44,743 nucleotides of DNA from Parasporobacterium sp. (GTDB lineage: Bacteria > Bacillota > Clostridia > Lachnospirales > Lachnospiraceae): the NCBI GenBank assembly GCA_017459985.1, contig JAFUBX010000012.1, positions 1 through 44,743 on the forward strand. Direction: 5' to 3'. The notes below the pieces were generated by a model. That model worked only from the letters and a program-made list of their open reading frames with translations. It searched no databases and had not been told where the DNA came from. Each line of letters opens with the position of its first letter. Position 1 is the stretch's first letter. This document shows, piece by piece, positions 7,921 to 16,718 of this stretch. Both the position numbers and the translations under genes were made by a program.

Positions 7921-8517
7921 ATGGATTATCAGAATGAGCGGATACAGAAACAGATCGCATTTGCACTTGAAATTGATAAGGAAAAGAACATTTTCCGCCA
8001 GACCCATCTGTCGGGGCACGGCAGAAATGAAAACGACGCGGAACACGCATGGCATATGGCGGTGATGGCCTATCTGTTCCGGGAATATGCCAATGAACCG
8101 GTTGATATTGCCAGGGTGATGCTGATGTGTCTGATCCATGACATTGTGGAAATTGATGCCGGCGACACCTATGCCTACGATGAAGAAAACCTGAAGACCC
8201 AGAAGGCCAGGGAAGATGCAGCCAAGGAGCGGATCTTCTCCCTGCTGCCGGAGGACCAGAAGGAGGAACTGACCGTCCTGTTCGATGAGTTTGAAGCGTT
8301 TCAGACCGCCGAATCGAAATTCGCTCATGCCATGGATAATTTCCAGCCGCTCCTGCTGAACAACAGCAATGAGGGCGGGGACTGGGTGGCCCACGGCGTC
8401 CATGCCGGGACCGTCTACGGACGGCAGGTAAAGACCAGGCTTGGGTCGGAAACCCTTTATGAGATCACAGACCGGATCCTCAAGGAGAACATCCGCCGGG
8501 GAAGTCTGCCCGAATAA
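7921..8517 (+). CDS. HD-domain hydrolase (YfbR/HDDC2-like)
   Basis: A 198-residue single HD domain protein. The metal-binding set is visible: His42 in ENDAEHAWHM, His73-Asp74 in LIHDIVEIDAGD, and an Asp in the later FAHAMDNFQP segment. This order and the AEHxW pattern fit the YfbR/HDDC2 group, whose characterised members remove phosphate from deoxynucleoside 5'-monophosphates in the cytoplasm. The exact substrate here is not known. It is transcribed away from ribU, and the short gap must hold both promoters. The start has a purine-rich but not strong ribosome site. Confidence 0.85.
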   Translation: MDYQNERIQKQIAFALEIDKEKNIFRQTHLSGHGRNENDAEHAWHMAVMAYLFREYANEPVDIARVMLMCLIHDIVEIDAGDTYAYDEENLKTQKAREDAAKERIFSLLPEDQKEELTVLFDEFEAFQTAESKFAHAMDNFQPLLLNNSNEGGDWVAHGVHAGTVYGRQVKTRLGSETLYEITDRILKENIRRGSLPE

Positions 8518-8542
8518 AGGGCAGGATGGCAAAAAGCCGTCT

Positions 8543-8593
8543 TTCATTTGATTTTCATGTTGTGTTCATCGTTTTTTCATACCCGTCGGGTAT
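8543..8593 (+). promoter_or_regulatory. Four 11-bp-spaced TTCAT repeats plus a palindrome (response-regulator-type box)
   Basis: TTCAT occurs at 8543, 8554, 8565 and 8576, each exactly 11 bp from the last. Directly after comes the palindrome ATACCCG-T-CGGGTAT (8579-8593). OmpR/PhoB-type response regulators bind head-to-tail on direct repeats of 11-bp period, so this is a likely activator site for the gene starting at 8626. No matching two-component genes lie in the window. Confidence 0.6.
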
Positions 8594-8625
8594 CCTTTCT
8601 CCATAAATAAGAACAGGAGAATGAT

Positions 8626-9762
8626 ATGATGAAAAAACGAGGGATCTTAGCGATCAGTGTTCTGCTGATCTTTCTGATTTGCAATGCGGCCTTCGCTGCT
8701 GAAGCAAAGGCCGCAGCCGGTGCGCTGGAAACGGACGAGATGTTCACGGACAGGGACCTTATGCAGACAGCCGACCTTACGGAAGCCGTTTCTTATTCCG
8801 TAAACAGCGGAGAAGACATTCACATCACACAGGCCGGAATCTATGCTCTCCGCGGAAATGCTTCGGAAGTCACCGTTTATGTGGAAGCCGACGACGAGGA
8901 TAAAGTCCAGCTGGTGCTTGATGGCGTGTCGGTCACAAACAGTGAGTTTCCCTGTATCTATGTGACCGGGGCGGACAAGGTGTTCGTAACCACAAGTGCC
9001 GACAGCTCCCTATCGGTAACCGGCTCCTTTGTTTCCGATGGCGATACTCATACGGACGGGGTAATCTTTTCCCGTTCCGACCTGGTCCTCAACGGAACTG
9101 CGACACTGACGATCGACTCCTCAAAGAATGGGGTGGTCTGCAAAGATGACCTGAAGATTACGGGCGGCAGCTACTTCGTCAATGCGGCTTCCAAATGCTT
9201 CGAGGCCAATGATTCCATCCGGATCGCAGACGGAACCTTTGCCCTTCAGGCCGGGACCGACGGACTCCATGCCGAAAATGAAGAGGATGACACCCTGGGG
9301 TATCTGTATATCCGGGGCGGGAACTTCGTGATCAACGCCGACGATGACGGGCTCCACGCAACCTCCATTGTGCAGATCGACAGCGGCAGCTTTGAGATCT
9401 CCGCCGCAGAGGGGATCGAAGGCACCTGGATTCAGATCAACGACGGAACGATCCGCATTTCCAGCTGGGATGACGGGATCAACGGGGCACAGAAGAGCGA
9501 TTCTTTCCGGCCGACGGTGGAGATCAACGGCGGGGATATTACCGTGAGCATGACCTCCGGGGATACGGACGCCATTGATTGCAACGGCGATCTGATTATC
9601 AACGGAGGAACTATCGATCTCACCGGACCATCCGCCTTTGACTACGACGGAGCCGGACAGTATAACGGAGGAACCATCATCGTAAACGGGCAGCAGCAAA
9701 GTTCTCTGCCGAATCAGATGGGCATGGGCAAAGGCGGAAGCCGGGGAGGCCGCGGATTCTGA
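8626..9762 (+). CDS. Secreted carbohydrate-binding beta-helix protein (Cthe_2159-like)
   Basis: A 378-residue exported protein with signal peptide MKKRGILAISVLLIFLICNAAFA. The mature part matches the Cthe_2159 carbohydrate-binding family: an N-terminal strand region (YALRGNASEVTVYVEADDEDKVQLVLDGVSV) and then a right-handed parallel beta-helix of about 20-residue turns such as ITGGSYFVNAA, INGGDITVSMTSGDTDAI and INGGTIDLTG, with acidic DDG/DGL turns likely to bind calcium. The tail is Gly/Arg/Met-rich and there is no cell-wall sorting motif. The family prototype binds cellulose and pectin-like polymers. The start follows an AGGAG site. A strong terminator closes the unit. Confidence 0.85.
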   Translation: MMKKRGILAISVLLIFLICNAAFAAEAKAAAGALETDEMFTDRDLMQTADLTEAVSYSVNSGEDIHITQAGIYALRGNASEVTVYVEADDEDKVQLVLDGVSVTNSEFPCIYVTGADKVFVTTSADSSLSVTGSFVSDGDTHTDGVIFSRSDLVLNGTATLTIDSSKNGVVCKDDLKITGGSYFVNAASKCFEANDSIRIADGTFALQAGTDGLHAENEEDDTLGYLYIRGGNFVINADDDGLHATSIVQIDSGSFEISAAEGIEGTWIQINDGTIRISSWDDGINGAQKSDSFRPTVEINGGDITVSMTSGDTDAIDCNGDLIINGGTIDLTGPSAFDYDGAGQYNGGTIIVNGQQQSSLPNQMGMGKGGSRGGRGF

Positions 9763-9777
9763 TCTTTTCCATTGGAT

Positions 9778-9817
9778 GAAGAGCTGTTGCATTTTTGTTG
9801 CGGCAGCTCTTCTTTTT
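9778..9817 (+). terminator. Rho-independent terminator
   Basis: GAAGAGCTG and CAGCTCTTC form a 9-bp stem with a 17-base loop, followed by TTTTT. It lies 16 bp after the stop of the carbohydrate-binding protein. Confidence 0.9.
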
Positions 9818-9938
9818 GCCTTCGAAATCCTTCGAAATCTGACGATTCTCCGGATCTTATATCCTTCCGCCGATATCTGTGATACAATGCAAGTGCCTTT
9901 AATATTTACAGAAAAACGAGACAAGAAGGAGGAAGGTT

Positions 9939-10865
9939 ATGAAACGATATGGAAAAGGGCTGGCAATTGTGCTGGCATTGGGACTGATGCTGTCGGTCAC
10001 AGCATTTGCGGCACCGGCGGATGCCGATACGCTGGCAGGAACCTATACCGATGGGGAACACACGCTGATCATTGCACCGGATCATACTTTTATTATGGAA
10101 GAGACCGGCCAGAATATGGAAGGGGAAGAATTCCTCTTGACGGTGACGGGCACTGCGGCGGAGGATGGATCCTTCGAAATCACCGGATTGTATGATGGGG
10201 AGATCAATCTGGTGGAGGTCGCATCGCCGGAGCAGGTGGCCGCGGATCTGGCCAGGGTCATCGCCGCGTTTGAGGGCGGCAGGGCAGAAGATGGCAATCA
10301 GGAGGACAAGGACGGAAAGGCGGAGGAGGACAGACTCCCCGGCACCTATACCGATGGGGAACATACCCTGGTGATTGCGGAGGATCTGACCTTTACCATG
10401 GAAAAGACCGGCCAGAATATGGAGGGCGTGGAATTCGTGCTGACGGTAACCGGTCAGTTTGCGGAAGACGGGACCTTCGAAATCAACGGCCTGTATGATG
10501 GCGAGATTAATCTGATCGAAGTGGCTTCCGAGGAGCAGGTGGCAGCAGACGCCCAGACAGTCCGGGAGGCATTTGAAGGCGGAAAGGTCAAAGAAGATGA
10601 AGGGATCACTCCGGGTACCTATTCCGACGGAGAACATACCCTGGTGGTGGCAGAGGATATGACCTTTACCATGGAGAAAACCGGCCAGAACATGGAAGGG
10701 GAAGAATTTGTTCTGTTGGTCACAGGAACCGTGACAGCAGACGGCGCCGTGGAGATCACCGGATTGTATGACGGAGAGATCAATCTGATCGAAGTGGCCT
10801 CCGAAGAGCAGGTGGCAGCCGATCTGGCAACAGTGGAAGCAGCGTTAAAAGGCGGACGGAAGTAG
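9939..10865 (+). CDS. Secreted protein of three tandem ~90-residue repeats
   Basis: A 308-residue exported protein, signal peptide KRYGKGLAIVLALGLMLSVTAFA. The mature part is three near-identical units starting about residues 33, 132 and 225, each opening with GTYTDGEHTL, continuing TFTMEKTGQNMEGEEF, LTVTG and GLYDGEINLIEVASEEQVAAD. The units are linked by acidic or charged spacers. Each unit reads like a small all-beta domain followed by a helix. I do not recognise the family. The gene has an AGGAGGAAGG site and is followed after 18 bp by another exported protein, so the two are probably co-expressed. Repeat similarity at DNA level is high, pointing to recent duplication. Confidence 0.8.
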   Translation: MKRYGKGLAIVLALGLMLSVTAFAAPADADTLAGTYTDGEHTLIIAPDHTFIMEETGQNMEGEEFLLTVTGTAAEDGSFEITGLYDGEINLVEVASPEQVAADLARVIAAFEGGRAEDGNQEDKDGKAEEDRLPGTYTDGEHTLVIAEDLTFTMEKTGQNMEGVEFVLTVTGQFAEDGTFEINGLYDGEINLIEVASEEQVAADAQTVREAFEGGKVKEDEGITPGTYSDGEHTLVVAEDMTFTMEKTGQNMEGEEFVLLVTGTVTADGAVEITGLYDGEINLIEVASEEQVAADLATVEAALKGGRK

Positions 10866-10883
10866 CCGGAAAGGAAGGACTCG

Positions 10884-12089
10884 ATGCGTACTCTGAACAA
10901 GCTTGCCAAAGACAGGCGTACTCTGCGTGCGCCTTTAAAGATCCTTGCCGCCTGTCTGACACTGGTGCTGATGATCTGTAGCACGGCGGTTGTACAGGGA
11001 GCCGCCGCTTCAGCCGGGCTGGGAACAATATTGTCCCGGGAAGAGGAGAAGACGGCCTATGTCATCACCCCACTGACGGACTATGATACCGGGAAAACAC
11101 TGGCCAGATGCTACGCCCCGTCTGATTATTCGGCCGAGTATGTCTTTATGAACAGCCTCAGCGGGGAGGGGGAATGCTCCGTTGCCTGCCCGTTTCAGGT
11201 GCGGCTCATCGCCCGCAATCCGGATAAGTTCCGTAATATGTCGTATTATTCGGAGATGCGGTATCTGTACCCGCCTTCACCCGAGCGGGTGTTTGAAGAG
11301 GGAAAACGTTTCGGGATCACGGAAAACACCATGCTGGGATATCCGCTGGAAACCATGATGTATCCCTGCTCTGCGCTGGAATATGCAGATAAAATGGCTC
11401 TGGCAATGAATCCGAACAAGGATCTGTACCGGGCCGAAATTGTTTCCGCTACGGATGAAGAGGATCCGTTCCTGGCGCAGCAGTCCCGGACTAATCAGGA
11501 ATATTTCAATGTGGAGAATCCGTTCAGTTTCCTGTTCGAAGTAGTCTGCGACGGGGTCAAAACCACCTATGCAGAGGTCACCTACTATGCCGATGTCCCG
11601 GACGCCGCCTATTACTTTAAGGTGGTCACCTCCACCTGCATCCTGCATTTTACCGGGATCGACCATACCACAGGCCTTTCCTGTGACTTTGCGGAGACAG
11701 TGATTCCTTATTACTTCAGCATATTCACCCCGGCCTGGGACGCGGAGGAAGCCTTTGCGGAGTTTGACCTGTTTGTGGCGAACACCAGGGTTTCGGATGA
11801 ATTTGTCCTGATGAACCAGATGGAAAGCCAGATCCTTCATGAAAGCGTTTCGGGCAATCCTATGGATGATTCGCACATCCTGGATATACTGGGAGACGGC
11901 GACGGGAGCTATTACGAAGACCGGTTCAGTGATTATATTCTGGATCAGAATGAGTATCTGGATTCCGACGGAAGGACCTTCAAGGTTCCGACCTCCTATG
12001 ATTATGTCTATGAAAAGGACGATGGGGAGATCTATGTGACCAACGGTACGGAGCAGCCCGCCGGAAGCAAGCGGCTGTATCCGAGATAA
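10884..12089 (+). CDS. Exported or membrane-anchored protein of unknown function
   Basis: A 401-residue protein with a basic N-terminus (residues 1-18) and one hydrophobic segment, LKILAACLTLVLMICSTAVV, acting as signal peptide or anchor. The rest is acidic and aromatic-rich, with features such as DYDTGKTLARCYAP, NPFSFLFEVVCDGVKTTYAEVTYYADVPDAAYY, and a C-terminal stretch YDYVYEKDDGEIYVTNGTEQPAG. Several cysteines are present but no catalytic motif is visible. It follows the triple-repeat protein by 18 bp with a GGAAGG site, so a shared transcript is likely. No function is proposed. Confidence 0.75.
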   Translation: MRTLNKLAKDRRTLRAPLKILAACLTLVLMICSTAVVQGAAASAGLGTILSREEEKTAYVITPLTDYDTGKTLARCYAPSDYSAEYVFMNSLSGEGECSVACPFQVRLIARNPDKFRNMSYYSEMRYLYPPSPERVFEEGKRFGITENTMLGYPLETMMYPCSALEYADKMALAMNPNKDLYRAEIVSATDEEDPFLAQQSRTNQEYFNVENPFSFLFEVVCDGVKTTYAEVTYYADVPDAAYYFKVVTSTCILHFTGIDHTTGLSCDFAETVIPYYFSIFTPAWDAEEAFAEFDLFVANTRVSDEFVLMNQMESQILHESVSGNPMDDSHILDILGDGDGSYYEDRFSDYILDQNEYLDSDGRTFKVPTSYDYVYEKDDGEIYVTNGTEQPAGSKRLYPR

Positions 12090-12192
12090 CATATGCAGTG
12101 CCTCCTGATTGCGGGTCGATTTCCCTGTCATGCATTGTACAACGCGGGCTTTCGGATTTCTACCCGGAATTCATATCCAGCAGGTGCGGTTA

Positions 12193-12539
12193 TCATGTAA
12201 ATATCAGCTTTCTTGATATTTGCATGATAAAATGACTCGGCTCGTCATGTATATTTCAGCCTTTTTAATATTTACATGACAAAATCCGTAAATCCATCAT
12301 GCAGAATTCAGGATCTTCGATTTATACATGATGAAATTCGCAAATCCATCATGCAAAATTCTGGATCTTCGATTTATACATGATGAAATTCGCAAATCCA
12401 TCATGCAAAATTCTGGCTCTCCGATTTATACATGATGAAATTCGCAAATCCATCATGCAAAATTCTGGCTCTCCAATTTTTACATGACAGGACAATAAAT
12501 ATCATCATGTGAAAATTGATGATCTCGTTTTTTACATGA
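12193..12539. repeat. 52-bp-period array of seven palindromic units
   Basis: Units start with TCATG at 12193, 12245, 12297, 12349, 12401, 12453 and 12505, exactly 52 bp apart. Within each unit TCATGYAAAATT and a closing WTTTTTACATGA-type half-site are inversely repeated over about 35 bp, and a 17-bp linker follows (AAATTCGCAAATCCA in the best copies). Units 3 to 5 are nearly identical. The array fills the gap between two convergent genes. The rest of the 12090-12638 gap holds only the terminator at 12565. Confidence 0.9.
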
Positions 12540-12564
12540 GCCAGTGTAACAAGAAAGATACCGT

Positions 12565-12592
12565 AAAAAAGGCGGTCCCGTGGGGGCCGCCT
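12565..12592 (-). terminator. Terminator of the CYTH gene
   Basis: On the minus strand a GC-rich stem, GGCGGCCCC pairing with GGGACCGCC, is followed by six T residues. It lies 46 bp after the CYTH stop codon. Confidence 0.88.
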
Positions 12593-12638
12593 CTGTCATA
12601 CAGACTCTGCCGTACAGATTCTGCCATAAAGAGCTGTC

Positions 12639-13163
12639 TCAGAAATCAAATCCGTTGAATGCCAGGGATTCGTTTTTGTATCTGGGATCCCGGGTCACTT
12701 CCCGGATCTCTTTGAGGATCTCGGGGAACACCACGTTGGCATTCTCGTCCTTCAGTTCGATCTCCACCAGTGCCTGATCGGTCCATTCCGGATAGATATC
12801 GATCTCGAAGCACAGGTCGTTGGCGTTCAGATAGTAACGTGTCTTGCGGATCGGCTGTGCTTCCGGGGCTGCATTAGCCAGCAGCTCCTGATATCTGTCC
12901 TTTGTGATCTCGGATTCTCTCTCGATCCGTACGATATCGGAAACGCGGATCTTTTCGGTGTACCAGTAATCGGTCACATCGCCTTCTTTTCTTTCACGGA
13001 CACGGCGGATCAGATTGTCTTCTGTTGGAAGGTAGGTCTGAAGGATCTCGACTTTTCTGACATCCGGCATCTGCTCCAGCTGTGCGACATCCGGGTATTC
13101 AATGAGGAACTTTCTTTCAATCTCCAGCGGTTCCCCTCTTTCAATGCTTTCCTGGTTTACCAT
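12639..13163 (-). CDS. CYTH-domain protein (triphosphate tunnel enzyme)
   Basis: A 174-residue protein that is one CYTH domain. The defining ExExK motif is EIERKFL (Glu14, Glu16, Lys18), followed by an ILQTYL strand, the basic pair in NLIRRVRERK, YWYTEK, RIERESEI and the acidic EIDIYPEW and LVEIELKDEN strands that line the tunnel. Characterised bacterial members hydrolyse inorganic triphosphate or thiamine triphosphate, and a minority are class IV adenylate cyclases; the sequence alone does not separate these, but small stand-alone proteins are most often triphosphatases. The start has a strong AAAGGAGAAG site. Confidence 0.88.
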   Translation of the reverse strand: MVNQESIERGEPLEIERKFLIEYPDVAQLEQMPDVRKVEILQTYLPTEDNLIRRVRERKEGDVTDYWYTEKIRVSDIVRIERESEITKDRYQELLANAAPEAQPIRKTRYYLNANDLCFEIDIYPEWTDQALVEIELKDENANVVFPEILKEIREVTRDPRYKNESLAFNGFDF

Positions 13164-13323
13164 ATGATTCTTCTCCTTTCTGTTGCGGATATATCCCTTC
13201 TTATTATATCTATCTTTGCGGCAACTTCAATCACAAATATTGCTCACACGCCGGCGGATCAGCCTGCGAAGCAGAGGCACCGGCATGCGTGGAGGCGCCG
13301 GCATGCGCGGCGGCCGGAACGGC

Positions 13324-14385
13324 TCACACGCCGGCCATGGTTTCGATCAGATCCTTCATATCCCGCGCCTTCTGCGGATCGATCCGGCTGTTCATGGCTT
13401 CTTCAATCGGAACATGAATCAGTTCTTCCCCGTGGACGCCGACGGCCACCCCGTGGATGCCTTCGGCCAGCAGCTGTACCGCGTAGTTTCCCATTCTTCC
13501 TGCCAGAATCCGGTCCTTCGCGGAGGGGTTGCCTCCCCGCTGTGTATATCCCAGCACCGTTGCCCGGACCTCATGCCCCGAAAGGATCTCGATCATCTGG
13601 GCAATGGAGGAACTGGACAGATGGGCGGGATTGATGCCCTGCAGCCGTTCGTCTCCGGCGCAGATCGCTGCCACATCACTGGTCAGGGAGTTGACTGCGC
13701 CTTCCGCAAAGATCATGATCAGGGAGCTCTTGCCGTTCATGGCGGCCCATTTCACCCGTTCCGCCGTTTCTTCCAGACTCCAGGGAATCTCCGGCACCAT
13801 GACGACCTCGGCCCCGCAGGCCAGAGCCGTGCTTAACGCTATCTCGCCGCAGTTTCTTCCCATGACCGTAACGAGGCTTCCCCGCTCATGGGAACCGCAG
13901 GTGTCCCGGATCCGGTCGATATTTTCGATGGCGGTATCCAGGGCCGTGTCAAAACCGATGGAGTAGTCCGTGTAGGACATGTCATTGTCGATGGTTCCCG
14001 GGATCCCGATCACAGGGAATCCCAGTTCCTTCAGACTGGCAGCTCCATGATAGGTCCCGTCGCCGCCGATGCAGACCAGCCCTTCGATCCCCAGGGAATT
14101 CAGGTTGTTCACGGCTTTGATCTGGTTTTCTTTTTCCAGAAAGGCCAGGCATCTGGCGGTCATGAGGAACGTGCCTCCCCGGTGTACGGTTCCGGACACC
14201 TCCCGGGAGGTCAGCACCAGAAAATCTTCCTGATTGGAAGCGCTCTGCATGAGGAGTCCGTTGTATCCCCGCCGGAATCCGATGGTGGAAATATTTCTGC
14301 TGAGGCCGGTCCTAACGACGGCCCGGATCGCTGCATTCATTCCCGGAGCATCCCCTCCGGAGGTTAAAACACCTATCCTTTTCAT
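13324..14385 (-). CDS. pfkA: ATP-dependent 6-phosphofructokinase
   Basis: A 353-residue cytoplasmic glycolytic enzyme phosphorylating fructose 6-phosphate. Visible motifs: GGDAPGMNAAI (10-20), GGDGT (107-111), PGTIDND (129-135) with the catalytic Asp, GFDTALDTA, MGRNCGEIAL and TQRGG. Glycine at the GGDG position and PGTIDND rather than PKTIDND are the hallmarks of ATP use instead of pyrophosphate. The length is slightly above the classic 320 residues. A GC-rich stretch downstream (13242-13320) repeats the last 3' bases TCACACGCCGGC, suggesting a small duplication at the gene end. The start has an AGGAG site. Confidence 0.93.
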   Translation of the reverse strand: MKRIGVLTSGGDAPGMNAAIRAVVRTGLSRNISTIGFRRGYNGLLMQSASNQEDFLVLTSREVSGTVHRGGTFLMTARCLAFLEKENQIKAVNNLNSLGIEGLVCIGGDGTYHGAASLKELGFPVIGIPGTIDNDMSYTDYSIGFDTALDTAIENIDRIRDTCGSHERGSLVTVMGRNCGEIALSTALACGAEVVMVPEIPWSLEETAERVKWAAMNGKSSLIMIFAEGAVNSLTSDVAAICAGDERLQGINPAHLSSSSIAQMIEILSGHEVRATVLGYTQRGGNPSAKDRILAGRMGNYAVQLLAEGIHGVAVGVHGEELIHVPIEEAMNSRIDPQKARDMKDLIETMAGV

Positions 14386-14530
14386 TGTCGCATCTCCTGT
14401 CTTGTTTTCTGACCGAATTATAGTCTTTCACGAAATCAATGGCAATAACGTTTTGATTTCTGTACAGGGAAATGCTATGATGGCTCCGTCGAAGGCCATT
14501 GTAAAGGCGTACAGGATAAGGAACAGAGAT

Positions 14531-15844
14531 ATGAAGGTTCTGGTGTTGAATGGTTCCCCGTCGGGGAATCACAGTGTCACGTTATATACGGTGTATTATA
14601 TACAGAAATATTTCCCGGAATGCAGCTTTGAGATCCTGCAGGTGGGGCAGCAGATCCGGCGGATGGAAGGGAATTTCACTCCCTGCATCGAAAAGCTGGA
14701 GGCGGCGGATCTGATCCTCTTCTGCTATCCGGTCTATACCTTTCTGGTGCCGTCCCAGCTGCACCGGTTTATTGAACTGATGAAGGAACATCAGGTGCAG
14801 GTGGCGGGGAAATTTGCGTCCCAGATCACCACCTCCCTGCATTTTTATGATATCACTGCCCATGCGTTTGTCGAGGAGAACTGTAAGGACCTGGGAATGC
14901 GTTATATTACGGGACTTTCCGCAGACATGGAGGATCTGCAGAAGGAGCAGGGCCGGAGAGAAGCCCTGGACTATTTCCGGTTTGTGCTTTGGAATATGAG
15001 ATCCGGGGCCGGGATCTCTGCGGGTTCCGCGGGCAGGGAAGGCAAAGGACCGGCTTCCGGGAAACGGATCTGCGTAGTGGCGGATTTTTCTTCGGATACG
15101 GAAGGAACGCTCCGGCGGATGACCGGACGGTTCCAGGAATTGTGCAGTCAGGAGGTGCAGGTGACGGACATCGGGGAGTTTCCCTTTGCAGGGGGATGCC
15201 TCGGATGTTTTCACTGTGCGTCGGACGGGAAATGCATTTATAAGGACGGATTCGATGACTATCTGCGAACCCGGATCCAGAGCGCGGACGCCACGGTTTA
15301 TGCCTTTACCGTTAAAGATCATTCCATGGGGTACCGGTTTAAGCTGTTTGATGACCGGCAGTTCTGCAATGGCCACCGGACGGTGACCATGGGCAAGCCT
15401 GTGGGATATCTGGTGGACGGTGATCTGAGCCGGGAAAATAATCTGAAGATCCTGATCGAATCCCGGGCCCAGGTGGGAGGCAATTTCCTTGCAGGAATCG
15501 CGTCCTCACAGGAAGAAAATGCGGATGCCGGGATCGGGAAGCTGGCCGGGACACTGGAATACGCGATGGAACATGATTACCGGCCGCCGAAGAATTTCTA
15601 TGGAGTGGGAGGCCTCAAGATCTTCCGGGATCTGATCTATCAGATGCGGGGACTGATGAAGGCGGACCATATTTTCTATAAACAGCACGGCTTCTATGAT
15701 TTTCCTCAGAAACGCAAAGGCCGGATCGCTGCCATGTATCTGGTCGGGGGCATGATGAGAAATAAAAAGCTGCAGAAGAAGATCGGCGGGAAAATGACGG
15801 AAGGCATGATTCTGCCGTATAAAAATATTTTGAAAAAATATTAA
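14531..15844 (+). CDS. Tandem flavodoxin-like (NADPH-dependent FMN reductase type) protein
   Basis: A 437-residue cytoplasmic protein of two flavodoxin-like parts. Domain 1 opens with MKVLVLNGSPSGNHSVTLY, the FMN phosphate-binding loop, and has FCYPVYTFLVPSQLHRFIEL. Domain 2 begins near residue 177 with RICVVADFSSDTEGTL and contains GGCLGCFHCASDGKCIYKDGFDDYL, the cysteine-rich segment typical of this reductase family. In domain 2 the second FMN motif is less canonical. A longer frame exists upstream, but ATG 14531 follows an AAGGA site and starts right at the first strand. The following membrane protein begins 14 bp later, so the two likely share a transcript. Redox partner unknown. Confidence 0.82.
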   Translation: MKVLVLNGSPSGNHSVTLYTVYYIQKYFPECSFEILQVGQQIRRMEGNFTPCIEKLEAADLILFCYPVYTFLVPSQLHRFIELMKEHQVQVAGKFASQITTSLHFYDITAHAFVEENCKDLGMRYITGLSADMEDLQKEQGRREALDYFRFVLWNMRSGAGISAGSAGREGKGPASGKRICVVADFSSDTEGTLRRMTGRFQELCSQEVQVTDIGEFPFAGGCLGCFHCASDGKCIYKDGFDDYLRTRIQSADATVYAFTVKDHSMGYRFKLFDDRQFCNGHRTVTMGKPVGYLVDGDLSRENNLKILIESRAQVGGNFLAGIASSQEENADAGIGKLAGTLEYAMEHDYRPPKNFYGVGGLKIFRDLIYQMRGLMKADHIFYKQHGFYDFPQKRKGRIAAMYLVGGMMRNKKLQKKIGGKMTEGMILPYKNILKKY

Positions 15845-15857
15845 GGGAGGTGTGGTT

Positions 15858-16550
15858 ATGACGTTTTGGTATATTCTGCTTCTGATCCTTGCGCTTGCGG
15901 CGGCCCTTGTATTTACCGTGCAGAGGGCGATGAAAACCGATGAAAAATCGCTGCTGCTGAAAACGGTGGCAAGCATCGCCTTTGTTCTGCTGGGATTTGT
16001 CTCCTTCCGGGGGAGCGACGGAGTGATCTCCGTCTGCCTGCTGCCGGGACTGGTGATGGGGCTGATCGGGGATATTTACCTGGATCTGAAATATGTGCAT
16101 CCGGGAACAAGCACGACCTACACCTTTGCGGGATTCGGCGCCTTCATCCTGGGGCATCTCTTCTATCTTGCGTTTCTGTTCCGGCAGTACCCCGTAAGCG
16201 GCGCCGCCCTGGTGATCAGCATCCTCATCGGGATCGCCGCCGGCATCGGGATCTATGTGACGCCGGAACGGATGCGTCTGAATTACGGGAAATTCCGGGT
16301 GATTTCCGCATGTTACGCAGCACTGCTGGTTTTTGTGACCGTGTATGCCCTGTGCCTGTGTTTTGCCGGGTTTACTGCCGCGAAACTGCTCTTTTTCCTG
16401 GGGATCGCCCTGTTTTTGTTCTCAGATCTGGTCCTGTCCCAGATCTATTTCGGAGAAAATAAAAACACCCCGCTGAACAGCATGATCAATCACGGGGCAT
16501 ATTATCTGGGGCAGATCCTGATCGCTGCCAGTCTGTTCCTGATCCGGTGA
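15858..16550 (+). CDS. YhhN/TMEM86-type membrane protein (lysoplasmalogenase family)
   Basis: A 230-residue multi-pass membrane protein with about seven to eight predicted helices. Family signs are GLVMGLIGDIYLDLK in the first third, GAFILGHLFYLAFLF, and the conserved FFLGIALFLFSDLVLSQIYF followed by NHGAYYLGQILIA near the end, with aspartates inside helices as expected for this hydrolase-like fold. Characterised relatives cleave the vinyl-ether bond of lysoplasmalogens; plasmalogens occur in many anaerobic clostridia. ATG 15858 is preferred over GTG 15852 because the GGGAGG site is then 7 bp away. Confidence 0.85.
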   Translation: MTFWYILLLILALAAALVFTVQRAMKTDEKSLLLKTVASIAFVLLGFVSFRGSDGVISVCLLPGLVMGLIGDIYLDLKYVHPGTSTTYTFAGFGAFILGHLFYLAFLFRQYPVSGAALVISILIGIAAGIGIYVTPERMRLNYGKFRVISACYAALLVFVTVYALCLCFAGFTAAKLLFFLGIALFLFSDLVLSQIYFGENKNTPLNSMINHGAYYLGQILIAASLFLIR

Positions 16551-16718
16551 TCCGGCCCGGATCAAGCCGCGGAATTGACTGCAGTTTTTTCCGAAGGACC
16601 CCGTTTTTTCCGGGATCGGTTCCGAATCTATGATACAGACGGGAAGAAAATGTTGTATATTGACAATCCCGTCAATCATCTGAAATCAAACGGAAAGCAA
16701 GAAGGGAATATCAGATTC

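Noticed and set aside
9796-9803. TTGTTGCG, as in the esterase promoter element
   Set aside because: It is part of the terminator loop and stem at 9778-9817 and has no TGTYAC or TATAAT at the required spacing.
12193-12539. CRISPR array
   Set aside because: The period is constant, but repeats and linkers are both partly conserved, the repeat itself is a palindrome with an interior that varies, and no cas genes are near.
13242-13337. GC-rich repeats after pfkA as a possible mobile element
   Set aside because: Only a 12-base repeat of the gene end and a few GCCGGCATGCG motifs are present; a small local duplication is enough to explain it.
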